64,000 nt of DNA from Didymodactylos carnosus (lineage: Eukaryota; Rotifera; Eurotatoria; Philodinida; Philodinidae), in contig CAJNOQ010000036.1 in NCBI GenBank assembly GCA_905250885.1, positions 29,706-93,705 on the forward strand, in the 5' to 3' direction. Every line of letters begins with the position of its first letter. Within the stretch, counting starts at the first letter, position 1. Under the pieces are notes generated by a model. That model ran no database searches. It had not been told where the DNA came from and saw only the letters and a program-made list of their open reading frames with translations. A program made the translations under genes and the position numbers. Shown here in pieces: positions 12,901 to 24,900 of this stretch.

Positions 12901-15900
12901 TTTGTTGTTTTTTTATATATTTGACATATAGTCCATTTAGAAGTAATAATTGATGTCACTCTCTACACATTTTTATTTTTGCTCGGAAATTCACTTTTTG
13001 AAACCAAAGATGATGCAGAAATCAGTTAAAAATGTTGAGTTCTATTTTTTCCTAGTTGAATGTAAGAAATCCAAATTTTTCCAAAAAACTTTTCTCAAGA
13101 AAAATAGGAAAATAAATGTTACAAGATAGTAATGTTTGCCCATTCATCTCATGGTGCGCAGAAAAAAACAATTAGAAGAACTTTCGAGTTTTTCTTCTGA
13201 CCAACAATTTGTTTTGGTTAGACTTGACTTTCTGCTATAAATTTTTGTTTCTTAAAATCCTAGAAGAATACTCCTGCTTATTTGACTGCAAGAAAAATAT
13301 TTTATGTTAAAGGTGGTATGTTGAGCCTCGTTATATGCAGTTTGATGTGCTTATCATAAATACTGTATTTTCGTATTAAAAATGTTTCCTGGAAGTCTTC
13401 AATTGAAAAATCATAATTTTTAAAAATTTCACACGAAAGTATATAAAAAGACGCACATTTTACTATTTACTATCATTTTGTTACTATGTCAATTGTAAAT
13501 CATAAGTTGAAGACGTTCGCATGAGTGTTGGAATAATGTTTTTGGATTGTGATATGTAGCGAAGAAACATTGATTGGTGTGTAAATCAACTGTTACTAAT
13601 GCATTATCACACACTAATTTAAATTTTATTATAGTAGTATTGAACAATACCAACATTTAATCAATATTGCTATACTACGAGCCTTGATACTAAAACTACT
13701 AGGTGAATGTCGACATTTTCCATAAATTCTTTTTCGCATTTCTCTCTTGTACATTATACGTCACTGAATATTCTTTAATGCTTAACAATAAAAATACATG
13801 TTGCCGAAGTGTTCTTTACATCCATTCATAGTGTACATTAAACAATAAAAAGAATAATGTACAATGTGTTTTGTTTAAAAAAAAGATTTTGACTTCTTGT
13901 TTAAACATTGATTGTACTGTGTACTAGTTAATAACGTATCCTTATTATTTTTCGTTCAAATTTTTGATCGAACAACACTTTTAGTTTAATGATAGCTGTT
14001 CAGTTGTAACAAAATAAGATGACAGTAAAAAAAGTATTTATTTTATCAGTAAATCACAAGTTTCACTTATTCTGAAACTTATACTGTTTCTGGATGTTCA
14101 GAGGGAAGGGTACTGGATGCCTTCTAATTATGAAGGATAGTCAATATTCCTCTAAATATTTTAAAGGTCTCTGCTAATACACCGACTACTTATATGTTTA
14201 TTTTGATGAAGTTCTACTTTCTATTACAATCCTATTATTCGTAAATCAATATTTGAGATGTCAGATTTTTTTCTACTTTGTTTCAATATATATATACGCA
14301 AGTAAAATAACTTTTCTTAGACAGATCATACGTAAGACTTTTTCTTGTCATTGTACTGCACTCAGCTGATGTTATTCACTGCAGCTGAAAAAAACAATTA
14401 GAAATGTCTGACTTTTCTTTGTCTTTTTTCTATAAATGGACTGTTTTTTTATCAAAACAAACTTTTTTTTCTTTTTTGTTCTCAGAAAAAAAAAAAAAAA
14501 AACCGCCAAGCATATAAAAAAATTCAATAAATGTTAAACGACCCCCGCAAGCCGCACCGCAAGACATTTGCTCTTACATTTTTACTGTCTTGGCGTCTGT
14601 TCTATTTACCCATAGGATAAGAATTTAAACTATTATTTGTCTTTCAAGGCATAAAACATATATTTTTCTCTTTGTCGAAATATGAGACTCGCAAATTGCA
14701 AAAAACTACATATTAGCCTTATCTAAATAATTTTAAATTCAATTATTTGTATTTATTACTTTACAGTATTCTTGAAAAACTCATAAAGAAGATAAATAGA
14801 GGGATAAACATCAAGATACATTAGTTTCTTAATAAAAATTAGTGTTCTATATAAGAAGTAAATAGAAATCAACAGTTAATATTTCTACAAGAGTTAGCCA
14901 CATTTCTCTTTTCTTATTCATATTCTCTTCACGTTGAAACGGTGAATGATTTTGCAGAAAAAAAAATAACTTTTGGAGAAATAAAATTTATTGAGAACAT
15001 AATATTTGGTCAATAAAATAGATGAAATAGCCAGTAAAAACATATATAAATGATCAGTATAAATATTGAATGGTCAGTACTAAAATGATCAGTAATTAAT
15101 TGTAAAATGATCAGTTTATTATATATAATTAGCATTAAAATAATACACATTGATAGAAGAAAAAAAAGTGAATCACACTAATACATTTCAATTTCTATAC
15201 CTACCCTTTAATATAATTGACTGTTAATAAATTTTATTTACTAATTTTTAAATTTATTAACAAACCTGATTAATTAATAATTGACCATTTAAGTAGCTTA
15301 TTAATCACTCATTTATTATACTAATCAATCATTTAATTTACTGATTTTATAATTATTTTATCTACTGACCATTTTATCTATTTTACTAACCACCACTTAA
15401 ATGATAGTCAAATTTATTGAGGAAAATAGCGAGTATTGAATTGAATTACTGCTTTTCCTAACATTTCCATATCCCGTTTACGTAAACCTCAATTTGAACA
15501 TTTAATAAAATTGATTTTACTTAGATAATGAGGCAACACATACATCAAAAATTTGACATTTTATTCTTCTGTTATAATTATAATGTTTGTATGAAATATT
15601 TTTTCCTTCTCTCATTATCATCTGCCGCACGTTATAGGAAATGAGAAAATTTGCTTATTGAATATTATTTTTATACTAAAATATCATCAACATCAAAAAA
15701 AAAAGATTATATGAGATAGAATTTTTACTTTTAAAGGAATTAGAATGAAAAGGTGTACAAGTACAACAGAAGAAAAATAATAATGAAACCATGCGATAAT
15801 ATTTTCAAATAGTAATATAGATTTCAAAATTTTTCTTTTTTTTTTTTTTTTTGCTAGAAAAAAACAGCAGAGAATTCGATGACTATCTTCCATGAGATCG

Positions 15901-18900
15901 TACGTGCAAATTAAAATTAAAACAGAAAAATGTTTTAACAACAGAATAAAAAAAAAGGAAAAATGAGAAAAAACGTTTTGATTGAAATCTCTTTTTTTTA
16001 TATAACAATGCATGTGTTATTAAATGAACAGTGAAAAGTGAAGAAAAAAAAGTTTTAAAATAAAAAATATTATAAATTCGCGTGTACATCAAATATTTTC
16101 TTTGCAAAAGAAAAAATGTCCTTGCCTGACCTAAATAATTGTATCTATGTGTGTGTGAATTTTTAATAAATTAGGACATATTAGTTTTTTTTCTTAACTA
16201 TCTAAAACATGCTATCGATTATATAATTAAATCTGTATATTTTTATCATGTTGTTTAATAATGAAGATCTATTTTATTGGCATAGACCAACATTGTTGGT
16301 AAGTTTTATTAAAATGTGATGAACTGATATCTTGAAAAAAATAAATTGTAATTCATACATATAACATTACATAGTCAGTATGAATTGCTAATGAACGAAA
16401 GAACTACTCTAACTTTTCCTAAAGCATATTTGATTAACTATAACTTTTGATATAGATCACGAATCTAATATCTGTTTTGTTCATTAGGACTATCTTCTAT
16501 GGATCTTCGGAAGTTCTGATTCTATAAATCCATCATCAATTTCTACTTGAAGAAATTCTGATGCAGCCAGTTTATAGAGCATGTTGAGTTCAGGGATCCC
16601 AGATCTAAAAGATGGAAATCAGAATACGAATTTTTCTACTACTTCTATTTTATTTCTCTTCGTTTGAATAGTGCATATATTCTCTCATCAGCTCTGATTA
16701 TTACATTCTTTATTCAGTTTATAAAGAAATAACTACATGAAGTGTAATGAAACAAAATTTGTAAAAGAAGTCAAACATCAAGCACGGAATGCGACGAGAG
16801 ATGATGTGTGTTATCTTAACACATCAATGCTAAATTGTTGAATTCTGGCTGGGCAAAATTTAATTTTAAATGAATTTGAATTACTACTACAGAATATGTT
16901 CATGCATCTGAGATAGACATTCTCAAAAACAATCTGTTGCAGATAACTCTAAAACATACCAGTTGTTCCCATTCTGAGAGATGTTTCTTTCTCTTTAGTT
17001 ATTCTATGAGTAGAAACAAAGTACACAAAATTTCAGAATTTTTCTCAGTTCTCGAGCGCTCGTATGTACAAAGTACGTCTAAGTTCGCACTGTAATCTAT
17101 CGAAGAATGAGCAGTTTCTGAGATAAGGATCTATACAAGGAAGACTTATAACGAACTACTGAGATATTATTGTCCAGTGCCTACTACCGGAATAGAAAGC
17201 GATATAAATGTGATACGATACATGCGCTATGAGCCAAACTTCAGTTCAAATCCACATAAAATCAGAAAAAAATCCAAAAATCAGAAGATCAGAAACGAGA
17301 CAGAAAAAAGTTCAAAAATCAGAAATTTTCTGCCAAAATCAGAAGATCTGGAATCCCTGATTGAGTTACCGATGTAACTAATTATTGAGCATTAACGAAT
17401 TGGCTTTTATTGAAATATGAAACTTTTACTGTTTACTCTACTGAGAATACTAAAAACCCTCAGTTTTTATACTAATAAGAGTATCATATTTCAATAAAAG
17501 CCAATTCGTTAATGCTCAATAATTAGCTACAATGGCAACTCAGCAAGCTTTACAAACTGGCTGCATCAGAATTTCTTCAAGTAGAAGTTGATGATGGGGT
17601 TGTAGAAAAACCGGGCTTCTAGAGATCCATAGATAGCCCTAATGAACAAAGCAGATATTAGATTCGTAATCTACATCAGACCTCAAGAAGAAAAAAGGTG
17701 GGCACATGAGATAATTTCCTCGTAAGAAAGTACGGACGAATGCTACCGAAAAAATCATCATTTTATATCAGAATATCTAAACTATCATTTACTCTTAATA
17801 TCAATCTAGTACGTTCAAATAGAAAACTAATTCATTTCTCAAGCTTTTCCCTTTTTAAAACGAAAAATAAACACTGTTTTGCTATTTGATCGTTTTCTCA
17901 CTGTCAAAGACTAATTTTCTGTAGGAATTGCACTCTGCATGTTGTAATGAAGAGCGTTGGTCTAGTCTAGATTACTATATTATTGATGCGTGCATATTTG
18001 TTTTCTCTATACAAATATTTAGTCAGCTTGTTTATTTTCTACTACTAGACGTGCATTTAAAATTGATGCATTACGTTTCTATCATTTCAAGTGTAAAATA
18101 TAATAGAATTATTTTATTAACTGAGATATTTGATCTGTCTGTACAAATTTTGTTAATAAAGAAGATTAATATTCTCAATTTTACTGAATTGTAGACATGC
18201 TATAAGACAGAAGAACATTGTTTATCTAGTTTTGAAAAGTGTTATGTTGAACTGTCTATGAAAATATTATTGAAATAAATTAAGAACTTGATGAACATAT
18301 TTTTTCTAATAATAAATGCACTTTAAAAAAGAAAATAATAACCATAATAATTTAATATTCTATATCGGTACGATAAACAAACTCTTATTACTTGACATGA
18401 AAACAGTACAGTAGATCGAGCGTTGTAGATAAATCAATAAAAGCCTGTGTTCTTAATTCTTACTGTGTATGCCACTCACATTAAACAGAAATAGAGATGT
18501 GTACAGTGTGAAGGCTAGTGCTCAGTAAATAGCTACCCTGCACATCTCTAGTTAGAAGTTGAATATTTGAGAAAAATTTATTTTTGCTGTTATTTTGTCT
18601 AGAAGTTTATAGGTGCCGATAAAACAGGTGTTTTATTTCACCTCCTGTATTCTCCGTGAATCACAGGTGCTACAATACATCTGAGAATAGATTTGTATGG
18701 CGTCTACATAGATATATATATATACGTACAACATCAATCTGAGACAATTCCATTTCTTTCTAATATTTTTGCGACTTTTGCGTTGGGTTTTTGAGATCTT
18801 GGATTTCTGAAAAACTTTTTTTCTGGGATAATTAAAGTTAAAATGTGTTATCTATGTATATTTATCTATGTCAACGTCATACAAATCTATCCTCAGATAT

Positions 18901-21900
18901 ATTGTAGTAATTGTAGTTCACGAGGAAAAAGTAAACCAGAAAGTTAGAGAAAAACGAAACACTTACAGTGAAAACGAGCAAAAATGACATGCCTTCAATA
19001 TTTTGGTTATAGGGGAAAAATCAAAGCATATACACCAGAAAGTGGAACGATTCTAACATTGAAACAGCAGATGGAAAAACTCAAATGTCAAAGTATATAG
19101 AAAATTTTCTTTAGTGACCGAGTAATCTCGACATCCAATGCATATTTAAACATAATAATATCACTTCTTCTTTTCTCGTGCAGCTCATCAGCTAAGAACT
19201 AGACACAGACAGGTTCACCTTTAATCTTAGTACTAACTTTTCATATGTATGGACGCTTCCTTAGCTAAAAGGTATTATTGCTAAGGCTGCATCATCCGAG
19301 GCTTGATTTGATGTTGGGAAAACGATGATGTTGTTAGTTGTTAAGAAGTCATTTTGTGGTAATGTCCAAATTTTGTGTTGTGAAAATGTTGATATACGAG
19401 TTAAAACAAGTAAACAACTAAAAAATAGAGTTAAATTATTTTATAAGATCTTTAATCAGCTGTTTCTGTACGTAGTCTAAAGCAAGAGTGTTGTTCAATG
19501 GTTTTTAACTATAATAGATTAAGAGGAAACGTTAGATATCTATCTCATAGATAGGTTCCTCTTGCCAATGGTCATTGAAAAATGACTGACTTTTTTTTCT
19601 ACTTTAATCTTTTTAAAAAGTCGTGTTTGTGATCATGTTGAATATTTTTCATCTTGTTTCATTTAGGTGATGAGAAGTCGGGAGATACCTCCTTTACGTC
19701 CACCAGATGTCGACACTTTTACTAATCATCATCATTTCGATGCAAATCGTAAGTGTAATTTTGTTTTATTTTTGTTTCTAGTTGTATGCAATACTTATTG
19801 TAAATGAAATGTTGGTAAAAAGGTGTGTTAGTCACCATATTTTTTCTTTTGCGTCTATCCATCTTCAGAAGTTTTACCTACTTCTTATCGATTGAAATTA
19901 CACAATTTATCAAATTTTGGTGAACGTTTGACATCTAATATGAAAAAACAGCATCATCAACAACAACAGCAGCACCACCGTGTTTACGGTATGGAATAGC
20001 AGCAAATAGTTGAACGGGAGAGAAAACATTTATTAATTGTTGTCTGCTTATCAGCTATTCTTCGCTTACGCTTGAAAACTTTTGTGTTTGTTTTTGTAGT
20101 AAAAAACAAAACAAAATCATTTCTCCTTAACATTAATCATGATAGTTTTAATCATTTTGGTTGTATCATGCTGTGCTTTGTCAGTAACTATACAGAGTTA
20201 CTCTTGGTTGTCTTCTACGAAAAGAAATGGGCGATAAACAGTAAAAGACAGAAAAAAAATACAGTTTTCATTCTTTTACTTTAAGGTCATTCTGTCTCAA
20301 GTTAAAATAATTCATTATTTTTGTTGCACTTTTAGTTGATTATTAACTTAACTTGAAAAAAATGAACTATTTAAATCGTGTAGACTAAGAAAAAAGATGA
20401 GAAAAAAAGAATATAAGTGTTGTTGCATTAACTAATTGTAAGAGATAAAAATAGGAACAAATTATCCTAATAAAACAGACATGTATTTTTCAGTTGTTTT
20501 TTTAAAGAATCAGTAACGCTATCGAGAACTTTTAGTTTTTGCAAACTATGCACGATAGACCATACTTCTTCAAACAGCATTTGACCGTAACCTTAACTTT
20601 AACCCTTTACTCTCTAAAAAAAAACGATACATTACCGTACTTTTTTCTGCTGGAAAAATGAAATGATATATAGATGGTGACAAATGTTTAAACCTTTTTT
20701 ACAACGAAAACTTCAAAAAGGTTTCGTAGCGAGTAAGGAACCTTAAAAAGGTTTCGTATTTGAAAGAAGGTTTTGTACTGAACTACGGAACGATGCATGG
20801 TATCGCACAAACTCTGAAATCATTCAGTAAAAGATCTCAAGCGTTTGGTATGAAACCTTTCCAAGCGTACCAAACTCAAAATCTACTAAACGCTTGAGAT
20901 CTTTTACTGAATGATTTCAGAGTTTGTGCGATACCACGCATGTAGTTCAGTACAAAACCTTCTTTCAAGTACGAAACCTTTTTAGGGTTCTTTACTCACT
21001 AGTAAGGAAGTAATAGGTAGTAAAAAGGATCTAAGGTTTAAACATTTGTCGCCATCCATATACCTTTTTATTTTTCTAGCAGAAAAAAGTTCGGTAATGT
21101 ACCTTTTTTTTAGAGAGTACGATCGACAATTAAAAAATACCGCGAAAAATACTACCATATACCAACATTCGATTAGAAAGGGTTAAACACTCCAGTAAAA
21201 AACAAATCTAGAGATTTCTGTCACGTTTTAGAATTCTACTGATTATTCAAATTAATTTGGGAAAAAAGATTTTCTAAAAAGAAACATAGATATTTATTTG
21301 CTATTATATTTTCCTATATTCTTTCTAAAAATCATCTCATACTCAATTGCCAAGTAAATTAATGTCTGAAGTTGCTTAAACATCAAAAAAGTTATTATTA
21401 TTTTATTGATGAAAACAAATGATCTTTTTTTTATAAAAAAACTATTTATAAAAAACTAAAAAAAGAAAAATTAAACTTGAAACTAATGGAAAACAACACT
21501 AAATTTTTGTTTATAATAGAATATTTTACTCTTTCTATTTAATTTCAGAGGGAAAAACATGAATATTTTATATTTTGTATATTTATGGAAGCAGAAAATA
21601 TTTCTTTGAAAACTTATCTGCTAACAAGAGAGCGAGCAATGTATAAAAACAGAATGTGTTGCCTTCATCATAAGAGACAATAACAGCGTTTTATATCCAC
21701 TCTTTTTATTCAAAATGAAAAAAAGAAAAAAGTAATTTTTTGTTTTAATTGACTACGTCTTTACGTACTTTTATATCAGCATGACAGCAGCACCCAACAG
21801 AATCTCATTTTTCTTTTTAAATTTCATCACTTGTACCGTGTAAAGAGTGAGTATATTTAAGAAAAATATTTGAATACATTTTTTATCTGTTTTAAACAAC

Positions 21901-24900
21901 GTCTAAATATTTAGATTTGTAATATTTTGATTTATGTACTATGCATTTTTTTGTATGACAGATAGCCGCGTTTGAGAATTAAATAATAATCTTTTCAATT
22001 TCTGTGACACTTCGATATAAAGTGATATTGAAAAAAACAATGCAACTAAGATAATGTATCAATGAAGAATTATTGTCGACAGACGTCTTATCGTTTAAAC
22101 GAGTCAGTTAATTTAACAATGACAGAAACTATCATATAGATTGCTTTACCTTTTCTAGCAAAAAAGCAAGAAGAATCATGAATTTTTGTATTATAATATA
22201 CCATAATGAGTCTAAACTTATACTGATACCATTAAGGCTCTCCCTCCATCCAAAAAATATTTTTTCTAAAATCTATACATCATTCGATAGTCCCAAGTAT
22301 CAGCTTTTGAATGCGCTATAGTTTTTAGTCTTAACGATGGATTTTGATGATTTTTTAGAGGTTTTTCCCAATGGACCGTGCACAAAAAATTGGTTTTTCT
22401 TGTAAAAATCTGCTTATACAGATAAATTAACAGTCGATGACTGTGTCGGAGAGTAGAACACACATGTCTTTACACATGTTCATTCGATTCAACGTAGTCT
22501 ACAACCTATAGTTTTGCTTCTTCCTTGACATCATCTCTTTTAAGAAATAGGTCGGCATTTCCCAGATTTCTCTGCCATCTTAAGTGTCAAAGTTCCCGGA
22601 TGTAGCCAAGAGTTGATACTACAATTTACCAAACGCATGTTTCTGATTTCCCGCTTAGTTTCTGAGAAAAATTAAAAGTTTCTGAAAATTTCAGAAAAAC
22701 TCAGCTTGCTGAAAATAAAAAACTAGTTAGATTTTGGAACTAGTTTTAAAGAGTTTTCGAATTTCGAAAATTTTTTATTTTTCTGAGAAACTAAGCAGAA
22801 AATCAGAAACTTTCCTCTGTTAAATTGTAGTATCACCTCTTGGCTACATTTTAAGATCAACCCGAGAACTTTGACACTTAAGATGGCGGAGAAATCTGGG
22901 AAATACCGACACCTACTTTTTGGCCATCTTTTATGGATAATTCTGGAAAAATACGAGATACCAAGCGGAAAATTTTGCTGTAATCCAATCGTGATATGAG
23001 TAACATTTGCTAAAAATTTCATCGAGATCGGACATTCCATATTGAAAATAGATTTCTGAGGGGAGAGAGGGAGACTTAAAACAGAAAATTTTACACATAT
23101 CCATCTTACTTGTCCTTTTCCAGAAGAACTTTGTTAGTATTAAAGAAGTGTTATGATAGATATGTTTTCTCTAATCGTTTGCTACTTTTCTCATCATCTG
23201 TGGGTATCGCGTGTATTTCATTAAAAAGAATTTCTGTTGTTTTGTAATAAGCATTTGTTTTATTTACTTTTTATAGACTTTTCTATGCTTTCTCAATTTT
23301 ACGTACATCTTATGTGTGTGTATATGTATATAATTTTCTCCTCTATTTCTGACCATTTAACCTAACAAAAAATTGATTTCATTCTAATTTATTAGCACTC
23401 AACTTTACAACAACAAATAATACAACAACCAATTCACATAGACCAATAATATGCAATGAAAAAATTATTACAGATGAATGGGCTAAAAAATTATCATCAA
23501 CAAAAGATACCACAATAATAACTCCTCAAGGTATGATGACCGAATAGTTGTTTTCAGAACATATGAATTTTGAAATAATTCGAAAAGAATGAATTATAAC
23601 TGCGGTAAGTAAAGAGAAGACGGAGGGGAGAGAAATAAGCGATAAACAATAGAAACAGTGTATATCATTAATCTTATTAGACGGAACAAAAATCGTGTTT
23701 ATTCTAACTGTAAACTTCAATATTTAAAGGTGATAGAGTCTAGTCTGTTTTTGCATATTAAATAATACGCTTGATTGTCTTATTCAAATGAAACCTCTTA
23801 CCGTTTGTTATTCATTTCTACCAGAGTTTATTATTATTAATATTATTATTATTATTATTATTGTTTTACTCTTGTTGCGTGCCTGCATCATTCAAAGAGG
23901 CAAAAAAAAAATCAGACTCATCCGTGACATGTTCACTCGCAGTATATTTTTGTCTAACCTGTGGAAAAAAAGTGACTTTTTTTCCGCATCAACCAGATAC
24001 TAATTTTTTAACCCTTTACCACCACCACCCCCCACCCCCCTTGGTCACTGGAGTGACTATTTGTAGATCGATGGCAAAAAATTAAGAAAGCATGGAATTT
24101 AAAAACTTTGGGAAAATGTCTGGTAGCGAACTCTATAAGCTATCGATTGGTAAAAGAAATATTTTGTTACATTGTTTTGTCTCCGAAAAAGATGAATTAC
24201 AAATGAATAGGAAATGACTTGAAAAAGTCCCATTTTGGGCTTTCGTAAATTTGATATAGTTCGACCAAAAAACGTCGCAGAGAGTTCGGGACATCTCATT
24301 TTGTAGAGAATTGTTTGCTCTATCATTCTGCGTAGTTTGAAAAACTTTTATTCGCATGTTCTAGGTGCCGGAAAACTAGGATTTTGGTTTTCTAGAAAAC
24401 TCTATTATTGGGAATCCAGTGATGATTTTTATTTTCGCAGATCCTAGTTAGCAACAATTTTCCCTACTCAAGCCACTATTTGAATTCTTTTTAGTGTTTA
24501 TGGTTGCGGAAAAAACACCCAATTGATCAGTTTTTGTAACCACTGTAGATTTCCAGCATCTATAACCTGCAAATAAACTACATAGAATGATAGAGCAAAC
24601 AATTGAGAGGAGACACCAGTACTTGTTTCATCAGTGGCTCTTCTGGAATCGCTGTGTGAGGGAGGAGGGGGGTAAAAGGTTAAATTGAAAAAATTTATAT
24701 TTATACTTACTAACTTTTCCTTTTCCATAGTTTAGTATGATATAAATAATGGTTATAATAATCTCAATAGACGCAAAACAGCGTCTCGATTTTTGGACAG
24801 AAGAAAAAGAAAAAAAATAAGAAAGAAAGAACGAATGAGTGTTTATAATTAAAATTTAAAAAGAAAAAGAAAAAAGCCCACGAAAACTTAGAAATTGTTC

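Larger units (their letters stand above)
12894..19666 (+). other. TOGARAM intron 3 (6.8 kb), rich in repeats
   Basis: This is the longest intron in the window. It carries an inverted minisatellite-like region (15001-15420), a large nested foldback (16450-17678) and another foldback (18656-18921). Long A or T runs occur near 14485-14502 and 15837-15852. Open frames at 15693-16013 (minus), 17177-17377 and 17928-18194 look random and lack splice and family support. Confidence 0.7.
19989..23395 (+). other. TOGARAM intron 5 (3.4 kb), carrying two TTAA-flanked foldbacks
   Basis: Elements at 20603-21182 and 22236-23075 make up over 40 percent of the intron. The rest is AT-rich sequence in which I see no exon. 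Small open frames at 20072-20284 and 22266-22463 are not supported as coding. Confidence 0.7.

Noticed and set aside
15048-15115. Repeated short units resembling a CRISPR array
   Set aside because: Units are degenerate, irregularly spaced and inverted in the second half, and the DNA is eukaryotic.
15693-16013. 106-codon minus-strand Phe/Leu/Ile-rich frame
   Set aside because: Product of T-rich DNA in a TOGARAM intron; the composition mimics membrane protein without real character.
17177-17377. 66-codon Lys/Ser/Asn-rich frame in TOGARAM intron 3
   Set aside because: It arises from degenerate CAGAA(A/T)-type repeats inside the nested foldback.
22723-23040. 105-codon minus-strand open frame
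   Set aside because: It falls within the right arm of the TTAA-flanked element and has low-complexity, non-family sequence.
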